Source of the DNA: Betaproteobacteria bacterium
Lineage (GTDB): Bacteria > Pseudomonadota > Gammaproteobacteria > Burkholderiales > Casimicrobiaceae
Assembly (NCBI GenBank): GCA_013298145.1
Contig: JAAFJO010000001.1
Location: 124,001 to 188,000, forward strand
Length of the DNA: 64,000 nucleotides
Direction: 5' to 3'
A program made the position numbers and the translations under genes. This document shows, in pieces, positions 51,838 through 62,460 of the stretch (within the stretch, counting starts at the first letter, position 1; each line of letters starts with the position of its first letter). The notes under the pieces are model-generated. The model saw only the letters and a program-made list of their open reading frames with translations. It ran no database searches and was not told the DNA's origin.

Positions 51838-54461
51838 TGTTCCGCGATGCAAGCTCCGTAAGAATCCTGCGCAGCGCCTACCGAGCGCCTGATTTTGCGA
51901 TCGACCAGATTGCGCTTGAATTCGATTTGGATCCGCGCAAAACGCGGGTGAGAAGCACGCTCCGATTCCGCGCGACCAGCGATACGGCGGCCGATCTCGT
52001 GCTTCTTGGCGAGAAGCAAACGCTCATCGCGATTACTCTCAATGGCGCAGCACTTGAGGCAACCGCTTACACCGCAAGCGAACAGGCGCTTCGCATCGCA
52101 TCGCCCGGGAGCGGAGGCGAAGTTGTCATCGAGACCGAAATCGATCCAGAAGGCAATCTCGCGCTAGAAGGGCTCTACCTCACGAGTGGCACCTTCTGCA
52201 CTCAGTGCGAAGCCGAAGGCTTTCGTCGGATCACCTATTTTCCCGACCGGCCCGATGTGCTGAGCGAATATCGCGTCACGATTCGCGCGGATAGGTCACG
52301 CTACCCCGTTTTGTTGGCTAACGGAAATTTGGTTTCGACCCGAGACCTAGGTAGCGGCCGTCACGAAGCCGTATGGCACGATCCGCACAAAAAGCCTTCG
52401 TATCTCTTCGCACTGGTCGCAGGCAATATCGACAAGATTAGCGACCATTTCGTGACCCGATCCGGGCGCAATGTGCTGCTAGAAATTTATTCCACCACCG
52501 CGAATCTTCCGCGTTGCGAGTGGGCGATGGCATGCCTGAAGGCATCGATGAAGTGGGACGAAGAGGCTTATGGTCGCGAGTATGACCTCGATCGATTCAT
52601 GATCTACGCCGCTGATGATTTCAACATGGGCGCGATGGAAAATAAGGGGTTGAATATCTTCAACTCGCGTTTCCTATTGGCCGACAAAGACATCGCCACC
52701 GATCACGATTTCGAGCTGGTCGATTCGATCATCGCACATGAATATTTCCACAACTGGAGCGGCAATCGCGTCACCTGTCGCGATTGGTTCCAGCTCTCGC
52801 TGAAGGAAGGCTTCACTGTATTTCGTGATCAGCAATACAGTGCGGATCGTGGCTCACCGGCTGTGTTGCGGATCGCAGAAACCGCCTTCATGCAAGCCCA
52901 TCAATTCCCGCAAGACGCGGGGCCGATGGCGCACCCGATTCGCCCAGATGAATACGAAGCGATTGATAACTTCTATACGGTCACGGTGTATGAAAAGGGC
53001 GCGGAAGTCATCCGAATGCTGCGCACGCTTCTAGGCGCTGAGGCGTATCGCAAAGGCTCGGATCTCTACTTTGAGCGCCACGACGGTACCGCTGCCACGT
53101 GCGACGATTTTGTCGCTGCGATGCAAGCGGCGAGCGGGCATGACCTGAGCCAATTCAAGCGCTGGTATAGCCAAGCGGGCACACCAGTTGTTCGCGCCGA
53201 AGCTGCGTTTGATGCGAGCGCCGAGCGCTACACCCTTACGCTAACGCAAAGCGTTCCGACAACGCCGGGGCAGCCGACAAAATCGCCGATGGTGATTCCT
53301 GTCGCCGTAGCGCTCATTGAAGGTGATGGCGCGCCGTCTCATGAGCGCGTCTTGACGCTAACCGAAGCGTCGCAACAATTTGTGTTCGATGGCGTGAAGC
53401 GCAAGCCCACGCCTTCCCTGCTACGCGGGTTCTCGGCGCCAGTTCGAATCGAATTCAATTACACCGATGACGAACTCTTCACGCTCGCCGTTCGCGACAC
53501 TGATGGCGTGGTGCGTTGGCAGGCAATGCGCGATTTATTCTTGCGCGCGTTTGCGGCGCGTGGCGAGTCGGCGCAACGTGGCGCGGCGGATCAGCTGCAA
53601 GCTGCCGTAGGCGCGCTGATACGCGATCAGCAAACCGACCCGGCATTGCTCGCGCAATTGCTTCAGTTTCCAACGGAAGACGAGCTTGCCGAGCGCGAAA
53701 CTCTGATCGACGCGTCGAAGATCGCGGATCGTCGTGACGCGTTGCTAAACGCAATCGCTCGCGCGAATCATGCCGCGCTTCTGGAGCGCTACGCTGCGGA
53801 GCGCGCTGCACTCACTGGTCGCGCCTACTCGATGCAAGCAAAAGATGCGGCACACCGCGCATTGTCTGCGTGCGTCCTGTCGCTCGCCAACGTTGCGCCC
53901 ACGGCCGCTTCGATCAGCGCAGCGAAGGCGCTGTTCGCAAGCGCTGACAACTTGACCGATGTTGAAGCCGCGCTCCGATCGCTGCGCGATGTGGCGTGTC
54001 CCGAGCGCGATGCGATGTATCAGGCATTCCATGACCGCTGGCTTACCGAAGGCACCACACTCAATCGCTGGTTCACGCTGCAAGCCACCGCGCGAATCGG
54101 CGATGCGAGTTCGGCTGTTGCCTGCGCGAAGCGTTTGCTTGAGCATCCAAAATTCGACAGCAAAAATCCGAATCGTGTGCGCGCAGTCGTTCAGCAGTTC
54201 GCTGTGAACCACTGGCGCGGATTTCACGCAGCAGACGGTTCGGGTTACGAATTCATTGCGGATCAAATCATCGCCTTCGATGCGAATAATCCTTCGCTCG
54301 CAACTCGGTTCTGTAACGCGTTTTCGCGTTGGAACCGATTTGAGCCAAACGCGCGCGCATTGCAAGAGCGCGCACTAAGACGCATTCAGGCTACGCCCAA
54401 ACTCTCAGCCAACGTCAGTGAATGGATCGAAAAGACCTTGGCTGCGGGAATAGCGCCGTAG
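51834..54461 (+). CDS. pepN: aminopeptidase N (M1 family)
   Basis: An 875-residue zinc aminopeptidase of the M1 family. The exopeptidase motif GAMEN and the zinc site HEYFHNWSGNRVTC are intact, with the third ligand Glu in KEGFTVFRDQ. Length fits proteobacterial PepN. No signal peptide, thus cytoplasmic. The ATG overlaps the FKBP stop by 4 bases; the second ATG at 51837 could also serve. It is coupled to the isomerase gene, which is not usual but is plausible. Confidence 0.96.
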   Translation: MMFRDASSVRILRSAYRAPDFAIDQIALEFDLDPRKTRVRSTLRFRATSDTAADLVLLGEKQTLIAITLNGAALEATAYTASEQALRIASPGSGGEVVIETEIDPEGNLALEGLYLTSGTFCTQCEAEGFRRITYFPDRPDVLSEYRVTIRADRSRYPVLLANGNLVSTRDLGSGRHEAVWHDPHKKPSYLFALVAGNIDKISDHFVTRSGRNVLLEIYSTTANLPRCEWAMACLKASMKWDEEAYGREYDLDRFMIYAADDFNMGAMENKGLNIFNSRFLLADKDIATDHDFELVDSIIAHEYFHNWSGNRVTCRDWFQLSLKEGFTVFRDQQYSADRGSPAVLRIAETAFMQAHQFPQDAGPMAHPIRPDEYEAIDNFYTVTVYEKGAEVIRMLRTLLGAEAYRKGSDLYFERHDGTAATCDDFVAAMQAASGHDLSQFKRWYSQAGTPVVRAEAAFDASAERYTLTLTQSVPTTPGQPTKSPMVIPVAVALIEGDGAPSHERVLTLTEASQQFVFDGVKRKPTPSLLRGFSAPVRIEFNYTDDELFTLAVRDTDGVVRWQAMRDLFLRAFAARGESAQRGAADQLQAAVGALIRDQQTDPALLAQLLQFPTEDELAERETLIDASKIADRRDALLNAIARANHAALLERYAAERAALTGRAYSMQAKDAAHRALSACVLSLANVAPTAASISAAKALFASADNLTDVEAALRSLRDVACPERDAMYQAFHDRWLTEGTTLNRWFTLQATARIGDASSAVACAKRLLEHPKFDSKNPNRVRAVVQQFAVNHWRGFHAADGSGYEFIADQIIAFDANNPSLATRFCNAFSRWNRFEPNARALQERALRRIQATPKLSANVSEWIEKTLAAGIAP

Positions 54462-54615
54462 TCGCTTTACAAATGCCGCAAACGCCGCAAACGCCGCACG
54501 CGCTGCAAGCCCTGCAACCCGCGCGGGGCACCGCTCTGTTGCGACTTGATTTTGAGCAAGGCGAGCGCTGCGCTTTGCGTGCACAATCGAGCGATAGTCA
54601 TCCGCCCCCTTCGCC

Positions 54616-56475
54616 GTGAAACACTCCGCCGCCGCTCCCTACATCGAAATTCTTGCGAGTCACGAGCCGTTCTCAGAAATGACGGTGGCGGAGCGCGAGG
54701 CGCTGCTTGCCAACGCGCGGGTGAGCTACCACGCGCCGCGCGAATCGCTGATCGCAGCGAACACCAAAGTTGAAGAGTGCTGGATTGTCGCCTCGGGCCG
54801 GGTACGTGGCGAGCGCAGCGACGATAAATCGGTCGGCGCGCTTGAGCTCACAGTCGGCGAAATGTTCCCCATCGGCGCACTGCTCACCGCGCGGCCCGTG
54901 ATTTCGCACTTTTTTGCTGAGGATGAGGTGTTTGCGCTGCGCGTTCCCGCAAAGGATTTTTTGGCGGCCGTTGATCGCTCGCACGCGCTCGCCGATTTTT
55001 GCGACCGCAGGCTCACCTATTTGTTGGAACGATCCCGCCGCGCGCTGCAGGCGAGCTACGTTGCCGAGGGTTCAGCAGACAAGCAACTTCCTCGTACGCT
55101 TTCCAATTTACTAAGGCGAGAACCCGTAACCGCGGATAAGTCTACAAGCGTTAAAGATGCCCTTTTGTCCATGCAAAGTAAGGCTATTGGGTCGATTGTC
55201 GTCGTCGATTCTGAAGGAAAGCCTGCCGGGATTTTGACCGAGCGCGATGTGATCCCACGAATCGTGTTGCCGAGCGCCGACCTTGATGCACCCATCACCA
55301 CGGTTGCGACCTCCCCCGTTGCCACGCTTCCGGATTCCGCTACGGCCGTTGAGGCAGCGCTTCTGATGGCGGAGCGCGGATTTCGTCACGTCGTTGTCGT
55401 GAATGACGAAGGCTTGCTCAAGGGCATCGTTTCGGAGCGCGATTTGTTTGCGCTACAGCGGCACACGCTCACTGGCGTGAGCGGGGCGATCAGCCGTGCG
55501 AATAACGCCGCGCAACTTGCGCTATGCGCAAGCGACGCGCGCGAGCTCGCACGCAACCTGATCGCGCAAGGCGTGGAATCGCTCACCATGACGCGATTTG
55601 TCTCCCGCTTGAACGATCAAATTGCGCAACGCTTGATAGCCATGACCGCTGCTAAGTTTGGCATTCGTGAACATGATGTGTGCTGGATTGCGCTCGGCAG
55701 CGAAGGCCGCCATGAGCAAACGATTTCCACCGATCAAGACAACGCGCTCATCATCGGCGAGAGCGCGAATCGCGACGTCTTACCTGCGTTCGCGAAAGAG
55801 GTAAACGATTCACTTGCGCATTGCGGATTCCCGCTCTGCAAAGGCAACATCATGGCGAGCAATCCAGAGCTCGCGCTTGATGTAGCCGCGTGGACCGCGC
55901 GATTTTCTGAATGGATCGATTTGGGCGATCCGGAGAGTTTGCTCCAGGCGAATATCTTTTTCGATTTGCGTTCGCTTTGGGGTAATCACGCGCTTGCGCG
56001 CGATTTGCAGCGAAGCGTGCTGCAGCGCGCAGCCAACAATCAGCGTTTCTTAAAACAACTTTCAGATAACGCACTTGTCACGGAGCCGCCGCTCAATTGG
56101 CTCGGAAATTTGAGTGCCACGGCCGAAATCAATGGCAAACAAGTAATCGATTTGAAGCGCTACGGCGTGCGCCCGTTTGTTGATGCAGCGCGCGTTTTGG
56201 CGCTCGCGCATGAAGTCACGCAAACCAATACGATTGAGCGACTACAGGCGCTCGCCTCGCGGGAAAAACTCAAGGCTAACGAGGTACGCGAGTGGACCGA
56301 TGCCTTCGGCTTCTTGCAGAGCTTGCGCCTTCGTGCTCAAGAAAAACCGCATGTGACTGAAATGCCAAATGCAATTGCACTCGATCAACTCTCGCCGATG
56401 GATGCGCGCATTTTGAAAGAGTGCTTCCGACAAGCGCGAAAGTTGCAACAGCGCCTTCAAGCAGACTACCCCTGA
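54616..56475 (+). CDS. cNMP-binding/CBS/DUF294 nucleotidyltransferase-like regulatory protein
   Basis: A 619-residue protein of four parts: a cyclic-nucleotide-binding-like domain (about 10-140), a CBS pair (about 155-275; GSIVVVDSEGKPAGILTERDV and VVVNDEGLLKGIVSERDL), a DUF294 nucleotidyltransferase-like domain (about 345-430; GSEGRHEQTISTDQDNA) and its C-terminal substrate-binding domain. Such proteins often lie beside a DEDDh exonuclease and an ActP-type symporter; here the exonuclease follows after 5 bases, but the symporter is missing. It is thought to be a signalling protein with GlnD-like features. The GTG start is tentative. Confidence 0.85.
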   Translation: MKHSAAAPYIEILASHEPFSEMTVAEREALLANARVSYHAPRESLIAANTKVEECWIVASGRVRGERSDDKSVGALELTVGEMFPIGALLTARPVISHFFAEDEVFALRVPAKDFLAAVDRSHALADFCDRRLTYLLERSRRALQASYVAEGSADKQLPRTLSNLLRREPVTADKSTSVKDALLSMQSKAIGSIVVVDSEGKPAGILTERDVIPRIVLPSADLDAPITTVATSPVATLPDSATAVEAALLMAERGFRHVVVVNDEGLLKGIVSERDLFALQRHTLTGVSGAISRANNAAQLALCASDARELARNLIAQGVESLTMTRFVSRLNDQIAQRLIAMTAAKFGIREHDVCWIALGSEGRHEQTISTDQDNALIIGESANRDVLPAFAKEVNDSLAHCGFPLCKGNIMASNPELALDVAAWTARFSEWIDLGDPESLLQANIFFDLRSLWGNHALARDLQRSVLQRAANNQRFLKQLSDNALVTEPPLNWLGNLSATAEINGKQVIDLKRYGVRPFVDAARVLALAHEVTQTNTIERLQALASREKLKANEVREWTDAFGFLQSLRLRAQEKPHVTEMPNAIALDQLSPMDARILKECFRQARKLQQRLQADYP

Positions 56476-56480
56476 GCGCT

Positions 56481-57101
56481 ATGTTCGATTGGCTTCGCAA
56501 GACTTCCGATAGCGTCCAGAGCGAGCGCTGGATCGCGCTGGATCTCGAAACGACGGGCCTTGATCCTACGCGCGATCGCATTGTGGAAATTGGTGCCATT
56601 GCAATTCATCGCGGCGATATCGTGCTTCACGATTACTTTCATCGCGTGCTTTCCGGCAGTGGCACGATCAGCGCGGAAAATCGAATTGTCCATGGCGTAA
56701 CTGCGTTAGAGCAATACGACGGCGCTGCGCTCGCTGATGCGCTGGAATCGCTCATCGCGTGGGTGGGTGATTCACCATTCGTTGGTTTTTTTACTGAGTT
56801 CGACGTAAAGTTTTTGCGAACTGCGATTGCATCGCAAACCAACAAGGCGGCCGCGAAATCATTTGCCGCGAATCACATCGATGTGCAACGCATCGCGCCG
56901 GCGCTTTTTCCCGAGGTGAAGGCGAAGTCACTGGGCGAGTGGTCCAAAGCGATGAAATCGCCCATCAAAAAACAACATCGCGCGCTCGCCGATGCCTTGG
57001 CAACGGCGCATCTGCTGCAGCGCATCCTCGCTAAGTTGCCGCCTGAGCGACGCACGTTTTCCGAATTGCAGGCGCTCGAACAAGTGGGGCGCTGGTCGTA
57101 A
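56481..57101 (+). CDS. DEDDh 3'-5' exonuclease (PolC/DnaQ-like)
   Basis: A 206-residue exonuclease of the DnaQ/DNA polymerase III epsilon family. ExoI: ALDLETTGLDP; ExoII: around GFFTEFDVKFLR; ExoIII: HRALADALATAHLL, giving the D-E-D-D plus His set. It is paired with the CBS/DUF294 gene in many proteobacteria. It is distinct from the replicative epsilon subunit, because the clamp-binding tail is absent. The ATG at 56481 is used; the frame is open upstream only in the overlap with the preceding gene. Confidence 0.88.
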   Translation: MFDWLRKTSDSVQSERWIALDLETTGLDPTRDRIVEIGAIAIHRGDIVLHDYFHRVLSGSGTISAENRIVHGVTALEQYDGAALADALESLIAWVGDSPFVGFFTEFDVKFLRTAIASQTNKAAAKSFAANHIDVQRIAPALFPEVKAKSLGEWSKAMKSPIKKQHRALADALATAHLLQRILAKLPPERRTFSELQALEQVGRWS

Positions 57102-57355
57102 GCGCATGCCACTCGACGAATCAATTGATTCGGCACAACGGATTTCGCTTTCGGTCGTTTTGTTGGCGCGGACTTGACCGCGCTTTGATCTGCGAGCGCA
57201 ATCAACGAAAGCGACGTCAAGTCGTCGCGTACAAGTCACGCAGCTCAAACGAAATTGCTTCGGTTCACTTGGGTGTCTCGATTTTGTACGCTTTCTCCGC
57301 AGATTGGCTGCGAACGTGTTTGCTTCCGGCGCTTCATCAGTGAGCCGCTCCGTAA

Positions 57356-58360
<1,005 letters not shown>

Positions 58361-58506
58361 TTTTTCACCTCTATCTCCTATTTAGTCGGGGCTAGCAGCG
58401 CTTTTCGAATATTTTCGATAATGTTTCTATAACGCGCCTTGCCCCAATTAAATAATGCATTGAGCGATATAACTTTGACCGATTTGATGTCGACTCTTCC
58501 GCACGC

Positions 58507-58866
58507 ATGAAGCTCACCAAGTTTTCCGCGCACACCTCGGGCGAGCCCGCAATCGACTTTCCAAAAGCCGAGCGGCGCTTGGTAGGAAATCCGAAGCGCG
58601 AGACGTGGAACGTTGTGAGCGCCGCAGTCGGTTCGGGGCAGATCGATACGGGCATCTGGCGCTGCGAACCCGGCCGCTGGAAAATCGCTTTCAGCGCGAG
58701 TAAGCACGAAGTGTTTACCGTGCTCTCCGGCCGCTGCCGCGTGCATAACGACGCGGGACACTTTGAAGAAATCGGCCCCGGCGAATCGCTCTACATTCCG
58801 CCGAATTTCACCGGCGCGTTTGAGGTTGTAGAGACGATCACGAAGACTTACGTGATCGTTGAATAG
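58507..58866 (+). CDS. cupin domain protein (DUF861-like)
   Basis: A 119-residue single-domain cupin. The segment WRCEPGRWKIAFSASKHE and LSGRCRVHNDAG followed by GPGESLYIPPNFTGAFEV fits the Cupin_3/EutQ-like group (DUF861), with Glu/His metal ligands only partly kept (KHEVF, no second His), so a metal enzyme role is uncertain. It is a stand-alone gene. Function unknown. Confidence 0.85.
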   Translation: MKLTKFSAHTSGEPAIDFPKAERRLVGNPKRETWNVVSAAVGSGQIDTGIWRCEPGRWKIAFSASKHEVFTVLSGRCRVHNDAGHFEEIGPGESLYIPPNFTGAFEVVETITKTYVIVE

Positions 58867-58892
58867 CGTCTCGCGCGGAAGTTCCTGAGGCC

Positions 58893-59570
58893 TTAAAGCA
58901 GCGAAGCCACCACCTGCATCGCAGCGAAATGCGGCGCCGTCGCAAAGAGATGCGATGTATTTGGCAAGCCGCGCACTTGTGCATCGTTCAACGTCGTTGT
59001 GATGGCAATGCAGCGCATCCCCGCGCGATAAGCCGCCTCAACGCCCGCAGGCGTATCTTCAAATACAACGCAGCGCGATGGCGCAATGCCCATCGCCTCC
59101 GCGCAGCGCAGAAAAATTTCCGGATCGGGTTTGCCGTTCTTTACGTCCGCGCCGCCCACGATCACGGGAAAGTGTTCGCGCAATTCAAGGCCATCGATGA
59201 CGAGCGTAATGTTCTCTGGCGGTGCGGCCGTGCCGAGCGCGGTTTTAACGCCCGCGCTTCGAGCGCGCCTAAGCAAATCAACCGCACCCACCATCGGCGT
59301 CATCACTTCACGATAGCACTCGCGATAGAGCGCTTCCTTGCGACCGGCCAATTGCTCAAGCTCGTCCGCGCTCACCGCGCGTCCCAATAAGCGGGGGAAG
59401 ATTTCTCGATTGGTAAGCCCAGCCGACCACGTGAAAAATTCGAATCGATCAACGCTTACGCCGATCTCTGGAAGCATCAAATCCCACGCCTTCTCGTGAT
59501 AAGGCATCGAATCGACGAGCGTGCCGTCCATATCAAAAATCAGGGCGTCAAAACCACGGTCACTCGTCAT
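58893..59570 (-). CDS. HAD-superfamily phosphatase, beta-phosphoglucomutase-like
   Basis: A 225-residue HAD hydrolase. Motif I is FDMDGTLVDS, with a helical cap (YHEKAWDLMLPEIGV), motif II ALGTAAPPENI, motif III near KNGKPDPEIF and motif IV VFEDTPAGVEAAYRAGM. These fit the phosphatase/phosphoglucomutase group; the substrate is unknown. It overlaps the end of the cytochrome gene by 4 bases, which suggests it is co-translated with the two cytochromes though no functional link is obvious. Confidence 0.88.
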   Translation of the reverse strand: MTSDRGFDALIFDMDGTLVDSMPYHEKAWDLMLPEIGVSVDRFEFFTWSAGLTNREIFPRLLGRAVSADELEQLAGRKEALYRECYREVMTPMVGAVDLLRRARSAGVKTALGTAAPPENITLVIDGLELREHFPVIVGGADVKNGKPDPEIFLRCAEAMGIAPSRCVVFEDTPAGVEAAYRAGMRCIAITTTLNDAQVRGLPNTSHLFATAPHFAAMQVVASLL

Positions 59571-60862
59571 TGTTTAAACCTTTGTTTGTTTCGGTAATTG
59601 GCCATATCGAGTCGTGTCACGGGCGGCGCATCATTGCCCCATGCGCTTCGAATGTGGGTGAGCACCTCAGCGATCTCATCATCCTTGAGCAGGTGATAGA
59701 ACGGGGTCATGCCATAGGGCGCGGGGTTGCCTGCGGTTCCCGGCGCAAAGCCGCCTTCGAGCGTGATGCGAATCAGGTTTTCATGGCGCGCCATCGTTAC
59801 GGCGCGATTGCCAGCAAGCGCCGGAAACGCGCCGCGCTGCCCTTCGCCGTTTTTTCCGTGGCAACTCTCGCAATGGGTCGCGTAGAGTTCACCGCCGCGC
59901 GATGAGGCGTTTGTGTTTGACTTATCTGGTTTACTCGCCTGAGAGGTTTGGCTCACTGGCAACGATTTGAGATACAGCGCCAACGCCTTGGCATCAGTGT
60001 CGTCTAAAAATTGCGTGCTCTTGAACACCACATCAGCCATCGGCCCCAGCGCAGACGCTTTCTGGTTGATGCCCACGCGTAGCCACGTAATGATTTCCTC
60101 AACCGTCCATTCGGTGACACTTCCTTCATTGAGCAAGTGAAGCGATGGCGCATACCAATCGTTGAGCGGCATCATTGAGCCCGCATAGTCGCGCTCGGCA
60201 ATCGGAGCGCCGAGCAGGTTACGCGCGCCGTGACACGCACTGCAATGCGCGAGCCCATTAGCGATATACGCGCCGCGCTCCAACGGCGCAGTTGGCGCGG
60301 ATTCAACGGGCTTTGCACGCTCAAAAAAGAACACTCGCCAAATTGCAATCGCGAGCTGCGAGTTGTACGGCCAACTCATCTCACCTGTTTCATTCGCATG
60401 CGACGACGCAGTAACGCCACGTATGAAATACGCATACATCGCATCGGAATCAGCCCGCGAGATATGCGTCGTATTGGTGAACGGAAACGCGGGAGAGAGC
60501 AAGCGCCCGTCTTTGCTGCGCCCCTCATGCAGCGCGCGGTGGAAATCGTTGGCACTCCATGCGCCGATACCGTGCGTTTTGTCAGGCGTGATGTTGGTCG
60601 CGACCACCGATCCGAAGGGCGTTTGAATGCGATGACCGCCCGCGAATGCGTCTCCACCGCGCGCTGTGTGGCAGCCTGCGCAGTTGCCAATTTTTGCGAG
60701 GTATTCACCGCGTTTGATGTCTTCCGCGGAGACGACAGGAATACCATCCCCCTCCCGGCCTCCCCCTTGAAGGGGGAGGAGAAGCTCTTTGACGACGAAC
60801 GCCGCGTAAACAACGAAGAGCGCGCCGCAGGCGATGAGCGCTAACCAACCAATTCGCTTCAC
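59567..60862 (-). CDS. membrane-bound triheme cytochrome c with in-frame palindromic insertion
   Basis: A 431-residue cytochrome with three CxxCH sites: CAGCH, CSACH and CESCH. The build resembles the cytochrome c subunit of membrane alcohol/gluconate/sorbitol dehydrogenases. A single hydrophobic helix (WLALIACGALFVVYAAFVV) serves as N-terminal anchor. The GTG at 60862 is chosen: GGAGG lies 9 bases upstream and it overlaps the upstream stop as GTGA; an ATG at 60880 is possible. Between the anchor and VSAEDIKRGEYLAKIGNC are residues encoded by a GC-rich palindromic element (60744-60779; LLLPLQGGGREGDGIP). No dehydrogenase flavoprotein or PQQ partner lies nearby. Confidence 0.87.
   Translation of the reverse strand: MKRIGWLALIACGALFVVYAAFVVKELLLPLQGGGREGDGIPVVSAEDIKRGEYLAKIGNCAGCHTARGGDAFAGGHRIQTPFGSVVATNITPDKTHGIGAWSANDFHRALHEGRSKDGRLLSPAFPFTNTTHISRADSDAMYAYFIRGVTASSHANETGEMSWPYNSQLAIAIWRVFFFERAKPVESAPTAPLERGAYIANGLAHCSACHGARNLLGAPIAERDYAGSMMPLNDWYAPSLHLLNEGSVTEWTVEEIITWLRVGINQKASALGPMADVVFKSTQFLDDTDAKALALYLKSLPVSQTSQASKPDKSNTNASSRGGELYATHCESCHGKNGEGQRGAFPALAGNRAVTMARHENLIRITLEGGFAPGTAGNPAPYGMTPFYHLLKDDEIAEVLTHIRSAWGNDAPPVTRLDMANYRNKQRFKQ
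60744..60779. repeat. GC-rich palindromic element inside the triheme cytochrome gene
   Basis: A 21-base palindrome (arms CCTCCCCC / GGGGGAGG around TTGAA, 60759-60779) preceded by CCATCCCCCTCCC. It is nearly identical to the right part of the element at 20438-20542, about 40 kb away, but lies in opposite orientation relative to its host gene. It keeps the reading frame open. Confidence 0.85.
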
Positions 60863-61578
60863 TTCGGGATGCCTCCGCATTCCGTCGGCAAGGGCGCAGG
60901 CAGCGCGTTTGCAGGCTTTCCATTGAGCGGCACCGGCTGCGCAGCAAGCCACGCGGCCACTGCGTTCACATCTTCCGCGCTCATTGCTTGCGCATGAGAG
61001 GCCATGCAATCCGGCGCGTACGCTTTGCGTTGCCCGTTACGCCACGCGCCCAACTGCGCGCTCATGTACGCGGCGGGGAGCCCCAGCAAACCGGGGATCG
61101 ATGGCGCGACACCCGTGAGCGTTGCGCCATGGCAGCTTGCGCATGCGGGCACCCTCGTTACCTTGTCTCCATCCAGCGCGAGCTGCTGCCCACGCGCGAA
61201 CACACTCGCGGGCACACGCGGCGACTCAGGTGACGGATACGGCACATCAAGCCGTGAGAAATACTCCGCGATTTGGCGCAAATAGGCGTCATTCAAATGT
61301 TCAAGCAGACCATTCATCGCCGTGTTGTGGCGATGCCCGTCCTGGAAATGCTTGAGCTGTGCGTAGAGATAGCCCGCAGGCTTCCCGGCAATACGCGGCA
61401 AGTATTCCGTATTGATTGTTTTACCTTCTTTGCCGTGGCAACTGATACACGCTGCCATTCGACGCGCCATGTCGGGCGGCGGCTCGGCATTTGCATACGC
61501 CGCCGTAGGAGCGGAGAGCGCGAACGGCACGTAAAGGAACGCGAGAACGCCAACAACACAAAGCGAACGGTACTTCAT
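60859..61578 (-). CDS. diheme cytochrome c, c4-like, exported
   Basis: A 239-residue periplasmic cytochrome with a signal peptide (VGVLAFLYVPFALSAPTAAYANA) and two CxxCH sites, CISCH (near residue 48) and CASCH (near 147), each followed by a cytochrome c fold. The duplicated layout, with LPRIAGKPAGYLYAQLKHF, resembles cytochrome c4. It probably passes electrons to a terminal oxidase. Its stop overlaps the start of the triheme cytochrome gene, so the two are coupled. Confidence 0.9.
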   Translation of the reverse strand: MKYRSLCVVGVLAFLYVPFALSAPTAAYANAEPPPDMARRMAACISCHGKEGKTINTEYLPRIAGKPAGYLYAQLKHFQDGHRHNTAMNGLLEHLNDAYLRQIAEYFSRLDVPYPSPESPRVPASVFARGQQLALDGDKVTRVPACASCHGATLTGVAPSIPGLLGLPAAYMSAQLGAWRNGQRKAYAPDCMASHAQAMSAEDVNAVAAWLAAQPVPLNGKPANALPAPLPTECGGIPK

Positions 61579-61647
61579 TGCTGGAATTATCGTCTGCTCG
61601 CACGTTTGAGCGTCGGTAACATCCTCACAAACACTCGTTCTCCGCCG

Positions 61648-62460
61648 ATGCCATCCATGTCACCCCTGCCTCTCGCCGTCAATCAGTCCGCGTTCGACGA
61701 GTTTTCGACGCTTGGCGCATGCGTGATTCGCGGCGCACTCACGGCCGACGAAATCGCGCTGCTCGAGCGCGGGATTGAAGCAAACCTCGCAACTCCTGGC
61801 CCGCTCGCAGCGGTGGCAAGCCGCGCCGACGATCCTGGGCGCTTCTTCGAAGACTTTTGCAATTGGCAGCGCATTCCTGAGTATGAGGCGATCATGAAGC
61901 ATTCGGCGCTGCCGCGCATCGCCGTGTTGCTCATGCAAAGCAACACCGTGCGGATTTATCACGATCATTTGCTGGTGAAAGAGCCGCGCACGCAGCAGCC
62001 GACGCCCTGGCATCAAGACCAGCCGTACTACAACATCGATGGCCAACAAAACGTGTCGTTTTGGATTCCGGTTGATCCCGTGCCGCGCGAGAGCACGTTG
62101 GAGTTTTTGAGCGGGTCGCATCTGGGCGGCTGGCTCATGCCGCGCACGTTCATGAGTAGCCAGGCCAAGTGGTTTCCGGAAGGTTCGCTCGAAGAATTGC
62201 CCGATATGTCAAAGCCAGAAAACGCCTCCCGCGTGATCGGCTGGGCGCTCGAACCCGGCGATTGCGTCGCCTTTCACATGCTCACGCTACACGCCTCCGC
62301 AGGCTCGATAGCGCGACGCCGCGTCTTCAGCGCCCGCTACATCGGCGACGACATCGTGCACGCGCCACGCGCCTGGAAAACTTCGCCGGAGTTTGCGGGG
62401 TTACGGGATGAGTTGGCGTCTGGGGCGGTGATGGAGCATCCGTTGTTTCCCGTCGTTTGA
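61648..62460 (+). CDS. phytanoyl-CoA dioxygenase family protein
   Basis: A 270-residue Fe(II)/2-oxoglutarate-dependent oxygenase of the PhyH family. The iron site HxD...H is visible as PWHQDQPYYNIDGQQNVSFW and later CVAFHMLTLHASAGS; the Arg that binds 2-oxoglutarate is likely in SIARRRVFSARYI. The substrate is unknown; family members hydroxylate lipids, amino acids and secondary metabolites. The ATG at 61648 (or 61657) is used; the open frame upstream overlaps the divergent cytochrome gene and is spurious. Confidence 0.9.
   Translation: MPSMSPLPLAVNQSAFDEFSTLGACVIRGALTADEIALLERGIEANLATPGPLAAVASRADDPGRFFEDFCNWQRIPEYEAIMKHSALPRIAVLLMQSNTVRIYHDHLLVKEPRTQQPTPWHQDQPYYNIDGQQNVSFWIPVDPVPRESTLEFLSGSHLGGWLMPRTFMSSQAKWFPEGSLEELPDMSKPENASRVIGWALEPGDCVAFHMLTLHASAGSIARRRVFSARYIGDDIVHAPRAWKTSPEFAGLRDELASGAVMEHPLFPVV

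Noticed and set aside
61273..61647. Longer N-terminus of the PhyH protein
   Set aside because: It overlaps the divergent cytochrome gene, is basic and cysteine-rich, and does not match the family.
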